Assembly: GCF_021654775.1 (NCBI RefSeq)
Contig: NZ_AP025343.1
Coordinates: 682,001-746,000, forward strand
Direction: 5' to 3'
Length of the DNA stretch: 64,000 nucleotides
Source of the DNA: Paenibacillus azoreducens
GTDB lineage: Bacteria; Bacillota; Bacilli; Paenibacillales; Paenibacillaceae
Shown here: positions 51,304-59,903 of the stretch, in pieces
How positions within the stretch are numbered: the stretch's first letter is position 1
How the letters are laid out: the number at the start of each line of letters is the position of its first letter
Translations under genes and position numbers: made by a program
The notes under the pieces: model-generated
The model's database searches: none
What the model saw: only the letters and a program-made list of their open reading frames with translations
Told to the model about the DNA's origin: nothing

Positions 51304-51936
51304 CTAATATTTGCAAAATGAATTATCTGCCGGAGATGTTCGGTCAGTACCGCTGATCCCGTATAAAAAGACGTTCATCGCCTTCAGGTAAAGCTCACGC
51401 GCTTCCTGGAAAGACATTTGATTCGCAGAAAATTCGATTCCGGCCAGCGTGCCTTCTAGGATTATACTCAAGAGACGTGCGTCATCCGGCTTGAATTCCC
51501 CCTTTTGCATGCCAGCCTCGAGCAGTTCCTCGTAATTGCGCAGATACAAGCGCATCATCTCTTGAACCTTGTCCTGATTTGGTGAAGTGATAAGCTCAGT
51601 GGCATAAAATTCATTGGTGGCTTTCGTGAGCGGATGGTGGAAGCCATCCATGACAAAGTGCTCCACCAGTGCGATCATTTGCTCTTTTACCGTATGATAC
51701 AGGGCTTTCTTAGCCTGAAATTGCTCGGTCCATTCCCGCGTCCATTCTTCAAGCAGGTAAAGGAACAAACCTTCCTTGTTTTTGAAGTGGTAATAGATGT
51801 TGCCCTTGCTGATCTGCGTGGCGTTTACGATATCTTCGATCGAAGTGCAGGCATATCCCTTTTGGCCGAATAACGTACGCGCGGCATCGGCGATTTTGAG
51901 TTTGGTTTGCTGGCTGGATAGCTGCTTTTTATTCAT
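51304..51936 (-). CDS. TetR family regulator
   Basis: A 210-residue repressor. The N-terminal helix-turn-helix (TKLKIADAARTLFGQKGYACTSIEDIVNATQISKGNIYYHFKNKEGLFLYLLEEW) is complete; the C-terminal ligand domain shows a TetR_C fold of the type FxxxTNEFYATELITSPNQ. The ATG at 51936 follows GAGGTG; GTG 51945 is within this site. It is first in an operon with the MATE pump and probably represses both, released by a pump substrate. Confidence 0.92.
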   Translation of the reverse strand: MNKKQLSSQQTKLKIADAARTLFGQKGYACTSIEDIVNATQISKGNIYYHFKNKEGLFLYLLEEWTREWTEQFQAKKALYHTVKEQMIALVEHFVMDGFHHPLTKATNEFYATELITSPNQDKVQEMMRLYLRNYEELLEAGMQKGEFKPDDARLLSIILEGTLAGIEFSANQMSFQEARELYLKAMNVFLYGISGTDRTSPADNSFCKY

Positions 51937-51967
51937 CCATTTCACCTCAATCTTTTTTGACGGTTAT

Positions 51968-51985
51968 ATACTGAACGTTCATTCT
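51968..51985 (-). promoter_or_regulatory. Candidate TetR operator
   Basis: Contains the perfect palindrome TGAACGTTCA (51972-51981) within a wider imperfect dyad, 30-50 bases before the TetR start. This is the usual place and form for such operators. Confidence 0.55.
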
Positions 51986-52259
51986 AAAATCGATATTTCT
52001 CAGTATACTTCCGTCCACCAGCGATTTCAACTCGTAGATTGCAGTATAAAACTAGCGGAAAATGCGTCTGGATTGCCAAGTAAAAGGTAGCAGGCGCGGG
52101 ACCGGAAGATGCTATAATGAAGAGACATTAGGTTCGGAAAGAAACAATTCCGATCCCGCTTTACGTAGGCGGATCATCGGTTAAGGAAGAAGTTTGTTGA
52201 AACGGAAGGCTGGAAGCAGTTAGAATGAGGACAGGCGGTAGTCGTGATTTGAAAGTGGG

Positions 52260-52859
52260 GTGTTGAAGATCGGATTGCAAGCATTGGTGCTTGGCGCCAC
52301 CGGCCTTCAGCATCCGAAGCTGCACGAAGCCATCATCGATTTGGAAGATTTGGAGAAGCATGCGGAGGCGTTTGAGGGCGTGAGGGACGTGTACTGCTGT
52401 CTGGGTACGACCATCCGCAAAGCAGGATCGCAGCTTAAATTCCGCAAGGTCGACCTGGAATATCCGCTGCGCGCTGCAAAAGTGTCAAGGAGGCAGGGCG
52501 TGAAGCAGTTTCTTACCGTATCGGCGATGGGAGCTGATCCAGACTCCAAAATCTTTTACAACCGCGTCAAAGGGGAAGCTGAAAGGGCGATATCCCAGGT
52601 AGGAATACCTGGTGTGCACCTGTTTCGGCCATCGCTTCTGCTTGGGGATCGAAGCGAATTCCGGTTGGGGGAAGCGGCCGGCGCTTGGGTCATGAAGCGG
52701 CTTGAGCCGCTGATGCGGGGCAGAGCGGCCAAATACCGGGCCATGCCTGCCGCGACGATTGCCCGAGCCATGGTGAACATCGCTCTTGCAGGCACTGCGG
52801 GCATTCATGTGTACCCGAATGATGTCATTCATGCGCTTGGTATAGCTACGGCGGATTGA
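52260..52859 (+). CDS. NAD(P)-binding protein with shortened Rossmann fold
   Basis: A 199-residue relative of NAD(P)H-binding short-chain dehydrogenases (HTATIP2-like). LVLGATG is followed at once by LQHPKLHEAIIDLEDLEKHAEAFEGVRDVYCCLGTT, whereas relatives have about 30-35 residues (rest of the dinucleotide loop, helix A, strand 2 and its basic motif) between these two parts. The remainder (VKQFLTVSAMGADPDSKIFYNRVKGEAERAI, LFRPSLLLGDR) is conserved. The deletion keeps the frame but should abolish cofactor binding, so this may be a pseudogene in waiting. GTG start behind GAAAGTGGG. Confidence 0.75.
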   Translation: MLKIGLQALVLGATGLQHPKLHEAIIDLEDLEKHAEAFEGVRDVYCCLGTTIRKAGSQLKFRKVDLEYPLRAAKVSRRQGVKQFLTVSAMGADPDSKIFYNRVKGEAERAISQVGIPGVHLFRPSLLLGDRSEFRLGEAAGAWVMKRLEPLMRGRAAKYRAMPAATIARAMVNIALAGTAGIHVYPNDVIHALGIATAD

Positions 52860-52918
52860 TACATACAATGACGTTTGTTTTTAGCCGAACCATAAAAATT
52901 GGAAAGGGTGATTGTATA

Positions 52919-53302
52919 ATGAGTAAAAAAGTGATTGCGACGACATCTGCGCCAGGGGCGATTGGACCATACAGCCAGGCGATTCAAATGGGGGATTTGA
53001 TTTTCACCTCAGGCCAGCTGGGGCTGAATCCCGAAACCGGCGAGTTTGGAAAAGACGTTCAGGAGCAGGCACGCCTTGCGCTCGGCAATGTGAAAGCCAT
53101 TCTGGAAGCCGCAGGCAGCAGCCTGAATCAGATCGTAAAAACGACCGTGTTTTTGAAGGACATGAATGACTTCGCCGCCGTCAATGAAATTTATGCTTCC
53201 TTCTTCGCCGAGCCTTATCCGGCCCGGAGCGCCATAGAGGTTGCGCGTCTGCCGAAAGACGGATTGGTGGAAATCGAAGTGATTGCCTCGCTGAAATCAT
53301 AA
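52919..53302 (+). CDS. ridA: RidA family protein (reactive enamine/imine deaminase)
   Basis: A 127-residue trimeric enzyme that hydrolyses 2-aminoacrylate and other reactive enamines/imines to keto acids, protecting PLP enzymes. The conserved pieces are APGAIGPYSQAI, GDLIFTSGQLGLNPETGE, KTTVFLKDMNDFAAVNEIY and the substrate-binding Arg in YPARSAIEVARLPKDGLVEIEVIA. The start is the ATG at 52919 behind AAAGGGTG. It lies 59 bases after the shortened Rossmann protein. Confidence 0.95.
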   Translation: MSKKVIATTSAPGAIGPYSQAIQMGDLIFTSGQLGLNPETGEFGKDVQEQARLALGNVKAILEAAGSSLNQIVKTTVFLKDMNDFAAVNEIYASFFAEPYPARSAIEVARLPKDGLVEIEVIASLKS

Positions 53303-53327
53303 TTTGAATAGCTTTGATGTGATAAAA

Positions 53328-53369
53328 GAAGCGCCCTTTCAAGGTAGTGTCCTTGAAAGGGCGCTTGCA
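53328..53369 (+). terminator. Perfect hairpin after ridA
   Basis: AAGCGCCCTTTCAAGG and CCTTGAAAGGGCGCTT pair over 16 bp with a 6-base loop. There is no T-run after it, so it may end transcription poorly or stabilise the 3' end. Confidence 0.65.
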
Positions 53370-53420
53370 TGCTTATGTATTTATTGCGTGGATACTCTTT
53401 TCCTTTCAGATCCTCCACAT

Positions 53421-53535
53421 ATGCAAATCCCACGCTTATGCAAATACTCCGCTTGTGTAGATGCTTCGCTTGTGTAGATGCTTCGCTTATGCAGATCCCA
53501 CGCCATGCAAATATTCCACTTATGCAGATGCTAGG
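53421..53535. repeat. Degenerate tandem repeat, 17-bp unit
   Basis: About seven units of the type ATGCAAATCCCACGCTT and GTGTAGATGCTTCGCTT, one of them 16 bp. Coding potential is not credible. Confidence 0.75.
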
Positions 53536-53742
53536 TATTCCCGATTCGTTGTGCCGCAGTATGTTCGTTCCATGCCTCCTATCGCACCACTACTGGCGTT
53601 ATCCTTCCCTTATTCAAAAGGTGGGAATCCATTTTGGATTTCTGCAGACAAGTTAACTATGATATCTTCAACGTTCATTTAATTCGGTGAAGGGCTCTAT
53701 GCGCGCATTTCTATAACATGGAAGCTGCCTAAGTGGGAATTA

Positions 53743-53975
53743 TTGCGAAAGTGCATCCTTTTCAGGCATTTTATAGCGCGAATTGCAAAATTGTTGCGAT
53801 AGTACATCAATTTGGCCATGAATCATCTGTTTATGCCTAAAAGCCCGGGAAAAGATGCACTTTTGCAAGCTTTCTAGTCATAGTTGTCTGGAACGTTAAA
53901 ATAGATGCACTTTTGCAAGCTTTCTAGCCATAGTTGCCTGGAACGTTAAAACAGATGCACTTTTGCAAGCTTTCA
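53743..53975. repeat. 50-bp phased array, GATGCACTTTTGCAA type
   Basis: AGATGCACTTTTGCAAGCTT starts at 53853, 53903 and 53953, exactly 50 bp apart. Diverged opposite-strand copies (TTGCGAAAGTGCATCC at 53743, TTGCGATAGTACATC at 53794) stand 51 bp apart. The 900-base gap between ridA and the response regulator gene holds only this array, the 17-bp array and unremarkable sequence. Confidence 0.8.
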
Positions 53976-54272
53976 GATGGAACAGCCATTCAGCCAGCCA
54001 TTTTTATCATGTAAGGATTTTGCTAAAACCAAAAAGCGAATTCAAGAATCTATTTCATAATGCCGCTGCCAAATACCCGTAACATGATTCATTATGAAAT
54101 TGATTCGAATTGCAAGCTTTTCAATAATAGTGAAGCTAAAAAATATAGTGCACGGCGCATGGATAGAGTCGCATACTGCGATGTGGTGGACCGCCATCAT
54201 GCAAACGCCAACCATGCGCCGTGCGAGAAAGAAGTCTTATGTTGAGCCGGAGGCCCTAAGCGCCAAACGGCC

Positions 54273-55895
54273 TTAATGGGAAGACTGATCCTTCCGGTAA
54301 TCATTGGGTGTGCGGCCTTCCTGCTTCTTGAATACTTTGCTGAAGTATTTTTCGTCCTGATATCCGACCATTTCAGCGACCTGGGAAATGCGAAGCTGCG
54401 GATTGAGCAGCAGCAGCTTGGCTTTGGCAATGCGTACGTCCGCAAGAAATTCGGAAATGTTCACGCCAAATTCCTGTTTAAAGCGGCGGGAGATATATTC
54501 TCTGCTCAGGAAAAAGCGGGCCGCCATATCCTGAAGTGAAATATCCTCGGCATAATGGTTCTCCAAATACTTCGCGATATCATGAATGATGTGGTTGTTG
54601 TTATCGCGGGAATGCTGCTGGGTCATGATCCGGCTGGCCGCGATAAGCCGGCCCTCATACTGGGTTTTCCAGAGCGGATAAGACAGCCGGCCAAGCGGGT
54701 CCAGCGGGAGCGATGGCGGGAGTTCAAGCATCGCATCCTTGTCGGGACCGGGAGCCGGAGCATTGGAATCCAAATCCATCCACTGTTTCAGCATCCAATC
54801 CCATTCGGAATTCCATTGCTTAAGCTGGGCAGGCGTGACGCAGGCAAGCTTGCGAACCTGCTCCATCCAGCCGTCGACGGCGGAGCTGATGCTATCCGCG
54901 TTGCCGCTGAGCGCCGCCGTGCGGAAGCTGTCCTCATGCGCGGCAAGCCGCTGGGGCTTTTGCGACGGCGGTGCAGCGGTATGAAGCCACTCCGCAGGTT
55001 CGTTTAGATTACGCTGCCAAAGCGCCTGATGCGCGTCGTGATAAGATGCGGCAATCCCCGCCGGAAAGGGCTGGCGCGGCCCTGCGCCGATGTGAACCTG
55101 GCGGTGCAGCGTCAGGTCGATGCCGGAGCGGATCTCCGCAAGCGTTGTTTGCAGCGGCATCGTTTCGTCCCAAATGAGCAGCACGATTTCCTCAGGGTTA
55201 TTCAGGTTGTGAAAGGCGATCCCTTTTTGCCAAGCGAGCAGCACCTCATTGCAGATATTGATCAGCGTAAAGTACAGCAGCTGCCGCATCGGCCGGAACT
55301 TATCCAGCAGTTCCTGGTCGAGCTGTGCCGTGCTGATCACGGCGGCGCTGGCGGCCTCGATTTCTCTCGGCAGGCCGAATTCTTCCTGAAGCTGGCGCGC
55401 AAGCTCGTCCCTGTTGCCATGGCTGCCGATGAGGTCGGTTAACAGCTTGTCCGCGTAATGGGGTTTCATCTGATTGAGTTCCCTATTTTTGCGGGCGCTG
55501 AGGCGATCCTGCAGCGTTTCCAGGCGCACCTCTTCGACCGCTTTGTTCAGCGCCTCATTAAGCTCGTCCGGATCGACCGGTTTCAGAATATAATCAAGGC
55601 CTCCATTACGGATGGCATGACGAACCAGATCGAAATCGTCATATCCGCTGATCACGATCGATTTTACGGCAGGCTGGTTGTTTTTGATCCATTCCAGCAG
55701 CTGGGTGCCGTCCATGCGCGGCATGCGCATGTCGGTCATAACGATTTGGGGGGAGTGCTCCATGATCAAATTCACGGCGGACTGCCCGTCTTCCGCTTCG
55801 ATGATCTCCGTGATGCCGTGGCTGTTCCAGTCCGCCAGCATCTTTATCGCTTCTCTTACATGTTTCTCATCGTCTGCAATCAATACTTTCATCAT
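54273..55895 (-). CDS. Two-component response regulator, YesN/AraC type
   Basis: A 540-residue regulator. The receiver domain (residues 1-125) has the acidic pair in IADDEKH, the phosphorylated Asp in QIVMTDMRMPRMDG, and SGYDDF and LKPVDPDEL. A long middle region without a recognised fold leads to a C-terminal AraC double helix-turn-helix (about 435-535; LSREYISRRFKQEFGVNISEFLADVRIAKAKLLL and VAEMVGYQDEKYFSKVFKKQEGRTPNDYR). The start overlaps the kinase stop (ATGA). It likely activates the divergent sugar transporter. Confidence 0.94.
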   Translation of the reverse strand: MMKVLIADDEKHVREAIKMLADWNSHGITEIIEAEDGQSAVNLIMEHSPQIVMTDMRMPRMDGTQLLEWIKNNQPAVKSIVISGYDDFDLVRHAIRNGGLDYILKPVDPDELNEALNKAVEEVRLETLQDRLSARKNRELNQMKPHYADKLLTDLIGSHGNRDELARQLQEEFGLPREIEAASAAVISTAQLDQELLDKFRPMRQLLYFTLINICNEVLLAWQKGIAFHNLNNPEEIVLLIWDETMPLQTTLAEIRSGIDLTLHRQVHIGAGPRQPFPAGIAASYHDAHQALWQRNLNEPAEWLHTAAPPSQKPQRLAAHEDSFRTAALSGNADSISSAVDGWMEQVRKLACVTPAQLKQWNSEWDWMLKQWMDLDSNAPAPGPDKDAMLELPPSLPLDPLGRLSYPLWKTQYEGRLIAASRIMTQQHSRDNNNHIIHDIAKYLENHYAEDISLQDMAARFFLSREYISRRFKQEFGVNISEFLADVRIAKAKLLLLNPQLRISQVAEMVGYQDEKYFSKVFKKQEGRTPNDYRKDQSSH

Positions 55896-57739
55896 TCGTG
55901 ATTCTCCTCCGCACGCTTGCCTTGGGTGTGAATTTCAACTGTAATTCGAACGCCTTGCGGCTTGATATTGCTGATATAAAGCGCCGATTCATATTCGGTG
56001 TAGAGCTGCAGGCGCATCAGTACGTTATGCAGCCCGATGCCGTCCTCATCGGACCATTCGGCCGGAACCCCGCTGTGCTGGCGTTCCAGCTGGAGGTTCA
56101 GCCGCTCCAGTTCCTCCGGCGGTATCGATTCTCCGTTATTTTCAATGACGATCTCCAAAACCCCATCAGGCTTCATCCGGCTGGCGATATCCAGTCTGCC
56201 TTGATTCCCCTGATTGCCCATCCCGTGCTTAAAGTAGTTTTCAACCAGCGGCTGCAAAATCATTTTCGGCATCGATATCTGCAGCGTTTCCGGTTCGAGC
56301 CGGAATGAAAATTCGAGCTGGTCGCCAAAACGCTCTTTTTGCAGCTCGAGATACTTCTTTACATGCCCTGCCTCTTCCTGGAGCGTAACCAAAGCATCGT
56401 TGTTGTTCATGCTGTAGCGCATGATTTTGGCGAGCGAGGAGAGCAGGGCATAGATGCGGGGCACATTGTTTTGAAGTGCCAGCGTGCCGATCGACTGCAG
56501 CGTATTGTACAGGAAATGCGGGTTGATCTGGGCTTGCAGCGCTTTAAGCTGATTGGTTTTGTTGGCCAGCTCGAGCCGGTATTCCCGCAAAATCAGATTG
56601 TTGATCGTGTCCATCATCTGCCTGAAACGCGTGAACATGATACCCGTTTCATCACGGCTGTTCCAGTCGATATCGACGTTGAGCTGTCCGGCCTGAATCC
56701 GGTTCATATAACTGGTGAGGCGCTTGATCGGTTCGGTAATGCGGACGGAAATGAACAGCGTGCCAAACGCAATGACAAACAAAGCGATCACGGCGATGGC
56801 CGTATTGATTTTCGTCAGCTGGTTTGCGCGCTCGTACAGGGTTGCATTAGGTATCCTTTTGATGATCGTCCAATCGGCATACGGGGTTTGCATCTTCTCA
56901 AAAACATGCATGGCCCCGCCATTTTCAAATGAACCGCTGATTTGGTCCCGGCGGATGTGTTCAAGCACGACCTCGTCCTTTAACTTTTGTCCGATTTGCT
57001 CGTCCTTGTCCGAGTATATGATGCTGCCGCTCTGGTCCACAACGAGAAGCTGCTCATTTTGTTTATTAAACAGCTGCTCGCAAATAGCCGCAACCGCATC
57101 GAGCCTGACATCGATCGCCAGCACGCCGAGCACCTTCTCTGACGGAATATTCGTAACGGTCCGGTGGAATGTGAACACCTCGCGCTCGGAATAAGAGGTA
57201 GGCGACGGGGGGAAACCATAATCATGGCTTTTATGGGTGGGCTCCATAGACGTTGTATATTTTTCATAAGGACGGGTGCTTACATAAGGTTCGGTACGTG
57301 ATTCCCTTTTGGGAAAGGTAGCCGGCGTCACCAGCGTGGACTGGTTGGATTCGGTCGCATGCAGATAAATCCGCTCGATGCCGCTCACCGTGTTCTGGAT
57401 ATTTTGCAATACGGTATATATCTCCGCCACCGCCCGGTAATCATCGGGAATTTTTCGCAGATTGCGCAGGAAATTGGTGTCCGTATACACGACAAGCGAA
57501 GCCTTGTTGATATTGTCCAGGTAGTTTTTTAAATTCGTTGTCCCTTGAAAAATCAAATGCCGGTTCTCCTCAAGCGACTGTCCTTTAATCGTTTCCTTGG
57601 TATGGATATAGGTGATGCTGATGGACAGCAGAATCGGTATAGTTGTGGCGAGCAGCATGAACTGAATCAGCCGCGAGCGGATACTGCGGAATTTCACCGG
57701 CTTGCCGCCTTCATTAAAATACTGTCCCGTTTTGCTCAT
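55892..57739 (-). CDS. Sensor histidine kinase, YesM type
   Basis: A 615-residue membrane kinase. Helix 1 at about residues 23-43, an extracytoplasmic dCache-like sensor domain to about 300, helix 2 (IAVIALFVIAFGTLFI), HAMP linker (RITEPIKRLTSYMNRIQAGQLNVDI), His_kinase domain with the phosphoaccepting His in QINPHFLYNTLQSIG, and an ATPase domain with PLVENYFKHG and DEDGIGLHNV. It phosphorylates the response regulator that follows with a 4-base overlap. Partner of the sugar ABC genes, which start 109 bases away on the other strand. Signal unknown, probably a sugar-loaded binding protein. Confidence 0.94.
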   Translation of the reverse strand: MSKTGQYFNEGGKPVKFRSIRSRLIQFMLLATTIPILLSISITYIHTKETIKGQSLEENRHLIFQGTTNLKNYLDNINKASLVVYTDTNFLRNLRKIPDDYRAVAEIYTVLQNIQNTVSGIERIYLHATESNQSTLVTPATFPKRESRTEPYVSTRPYEKYTTSMEPTHKSHDYGFPPSPTSYSEREVFTFHRTVTNIPSEKVLGVLAIDVRLDAVAAICEQLFNKQNEQLLVVDQSGSIIYSDKDEQIGQKLKDEVVLEHIRRDQISGSFENGGAMHVFEKMQTPYADWTIIKRIPNATLYERANQLTKINTAIAVIALFVIAFGTLFISVRITEPIKRLTSYMNRIQAGQLNVDIDWNSRDETGIMFTRFRQMMDTINNLILREYRLELANKTNQLKALQAQINPHFLYNTLQSIGTLALQNNVPRIYALLSSLAKIMRYSMNNNDALVTLQEEAGHVKKYLELQKERFGDQLEFSFRLEPETLQISMPKMILQPLVENYFKHGMGNQGNQGRLDIASRMKPDGVLEIVIENNGESIPPEELERLNLQLERQHSGVPAEWSDEDGIGLHNVLMRLQLYTEYESALYISNIKPQGVRITVEIHTQGKRAEENHE

Positions 57740-57848
57740 ATCAATATTTTCCCCCTAACGGTTCACGATCCTCCGTGTTTTTTGTAAACGGATTCCCGCA
57801 TACTGAAGCTACAAACCACATCGAAATGTTGAAAAGGGGAGAAAAGGG

Positions 57849-58730
57849 ATGAGTCGCAAAAAGTCATCCGGTCTGCTCCAGCAGCTGGTATTCGTTGGTC
57901 CGTCCACCGTTTTTTTTACCGCTATTATTGTGATTCCGTTCCTGTTGGGCCTTTATTATTCCTTTACGAACTGGAACGGCGTATCCGGTGAAGTGACCTG
58001 GGTCGGTCTCGACAATTTCAAACAAATATTAACGAATGATCCCGATTTTGGGAAGGCTTTTTGGTTTACGGTCCGGTTTACGGTAATCGGCATTATTGTA
58101 ACCAATCTGCTCGGATTTTTCCTTGCTTATTTTTTGACCAAGCCGCTAAAAACACGGAATGTGCTCCGCACCATCTTTTTTATGCCGAATGTCATCGGCG
58201 GTTTGCTGCTCGGTTTTATTTGGCAGTTCATTTTCGTCAAAGGTTTTTCGGCGCTTGGGGATTCGACCGGCTGGTCTTTCTTCAATCTGCCTTGGCTTGG
58301 CGACGCAACGACGGCCTTTTGGGGCATCGTCATCGTATTCGTTTGGCAAACCGCAGGTTATCTGATGGTCATCTACATCTCTTCCATCAATAACATCCCT
58401 AAAGACATCATTGAGGCCGCCGAAATCGACGGGGCTAGCAAGCTGCAAATTCTGAAATCGGTCATCGTGCCGCTTGTGATGCCAGCCGTCACCGTCTGTC
58501 TGTTCCTGGCGATCTCCTGGTCGTTTAAAATGTTCGATCTGAACCTGTCCCTGACCAAAGGCGGACCGTTCCGCTCGACGGAATCCGTTGCGCTTAACAT
58601 CTATAACGAGGCATTCCAGAACAACCGTTACGGTCTGGGTACCGCCAAAGCCATCATCTTCTTCATCGTTGTAGCGGTTATTACCAGCGTGCAGGTTAAA
58701 CTTACGAAAAGCAAGGAGGTTGAATCCTGA
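57849..58730 (+). CDS. Sugar ABC transporter permease (MalF/LplB type)
   Basis: Membrane subunit of a carbohydrate importer, 293 residues, six helices. The EAA loop is EAAEIDGASKLQILKSVIVPLVMPA. YSFTNWNGVSGEVTWVGLDNFKQIL is typical of the first periplasmic loop in this family. GGGGAGAAAAGGG precedes the ATG. Cotranscribed with the second permease (1-base overlap of stop and start). Confidence 0.93.
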   Translation: MSRKKSSGLLQQLVFVGPSTVFFTAIIVIPFLLGLYYSFTNWNGVSGEVTWVGLDNFKQILTNDPDFGKAFWFTVRFTVIGIIVTNLLGFFLAYFLTKPLKTRNVLRTIFFMPNVIGGLLLGFIWQFIFVKGFSALGDSTGWSFFNLPWLGDATTAFWGIVIVFVWQTAGYLMVIYISSINNIPKDIIEAAEIDGASKLQILKSVIVPLVMPAVTVCLFLAISWSFKMFDLNLSLTKGGPFRSTESVALNIYNEAFQNNRYGLGTAKAIIFFIVVAVITSVQVKLTKSKEVES

Positions 58731-59566
58731 TGGAAGTATCCAAAAAGTACCGGGTCGGTACGCTTGCCACCGAACTTATTATGGTCGTCATCGCGCTGGT
58801 CTTCCTGACCCCGTTCTACTTCCTGTTCGTGAACTCGGTGAAAACCTTCGGCGATCTGCTCACAAACTCCGCCAGCTGGCCGAAAAGCTTCGAATGGCAT
58901 AACTATGCCAGAGCCTGGGATATCACGAATTTCCCGACTGCCTTCTGGAACTCGCTTATTGTCACGGTTGTCAGCAACCTGCTGCTCGCGTTGTTCAGCG
59001 CGATGTCGGCATACCGCATGGTCCGTCACAACACCCGCTTTAACCGGTTTCTGTTTGCGATTTTCGTAGCGGCGATGGTCATTCCGTTTCAATCCATCAT
59101 GATTCCGCTGGTAAAGGTGATGAGCTCTCTCGGGCTGATGAACAGCATTCCGGGACTGGTCGTCGCTTATCTGGGATTTGGCGTTCCGCTTAGCGTATTC
59201 CTGTTCCACGGCTTTGTGAAAGGCATTCCGCTGGAGATCGAAGAGGCCGCACGCGTGGACGGCACAAGCACCTACGGCACGTTTTTCCGCATCGTATTGC
59301 CGTTGATGAAGCCGATGTTCGTGACCGTCATTATTTTGAACACGCTCTGGATTTGGAATGACTACCTGCTTCCGTCCCTGGTGCTGCAAAGCGCAAGCCT
59401 GCGGACGATTCCGATCGCAACCTTTGCCTTTTTCGGCCAATTCACGAAGCAGTGGGATCTGGCGCTGCCGGCGCTGGTTCTGGGCATCCTGCCGGTCATT
59501 GTTTTCTTCCTGGCCATGCAGAAATACATCGTGGAAGGCATTACGCAAGGCGCCGTCAAGGGCTGA
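58730..59566 (+). CDS. Sugar ABC transporter permease (MalG type)
   Basis: Second membrane subunit, 278 residues, six helices. EAA loop EEAARVDGTSTYGTFFRIVLPLMKP, and the closing QKYIVEGITQGAVKG is characteristic of MalG-type permeases. AGCAAGGAGG lies ahead of the ATG, which overlaps the previous stop. No ATPase gene is in the cluster; such importers often share a common MsmX-type ATPase. Confidence 0.93.
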   Translation: MEVSKKYRVGTLATELIMVVIALVFLTPFYFLFVNSVKTFGDLLTNSASWPKSFEWHNYARAWDITNFPTAFWNSLIVTVVSNLLLALFSAMSAYRMVRHNTRFNRFLFAIFVAAMVIPFQSIMIPLVKVMSSLGLMNSIPGLVVAYLGFGVPLSVFLFHGFVKGIPLEIEEAARVDGTSTYGTFFRIVLPLMKPMFVTVIILNTLWIWNDYLLPSLVLQSASLRTIPIATFAFFGQFTKQWDLALPALVLGILPVIVFFLAMQKYIVEGITQGAVKG

Positions 59567-59735
59567 TAAGAGCAGAAACAAGGACAAGAACAAGCTAAGA
59601 ACAGGACATGACCATAGTAAAAGCGGGCCAGAAAAAGGGCAAGAACAGGGCATCCTGCCGGATAGGTCAATCCCGTCCCCCTGTTTCGTCAATATCGTAA
59701 GTGCTCGTGGCGATGGCTCGTCTCTATAATGAGGG

Positions 59736-59749
59736 AGTAAGCGATTACA
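59736..59749 (+). promoter_or_regulatory. Candidate cre site (CcpA) with nearby -10 box
   Basis: AGTAAGCGATTACA matches the cre consensus TGWAANCGNTNNCA with one mismatch. It lies just after TATAAT at 59725-59730, so it would overlap the transcription start. No good -35 box is seen. The 337-base gap between permease and binding-protein genes contains this site and little else. Confidence 0.5.
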
Positions 59750-59903
59750 AGATGGACCGAATGAATAATTCAGCAGTTATGTAAATTTTTCGAATTCACA
59801 AAATGACAGACAAGAGGGGATATTGCAAAAATCCATTAAGCGACTTCCAAGGATATCAATGAATTTTGCAAAAATCCTGAAAGAAAAAAGGGAGGATTCA
59901 TTC

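Noticed and set aside
57783..57796. cre site TGTAAACGGATTCC upstream of the sugar permeases
   Set aside because: Two mismatches at conserved positions and position inside the kinase-permease gap without a matching promoter; weaker than the site at 59736.
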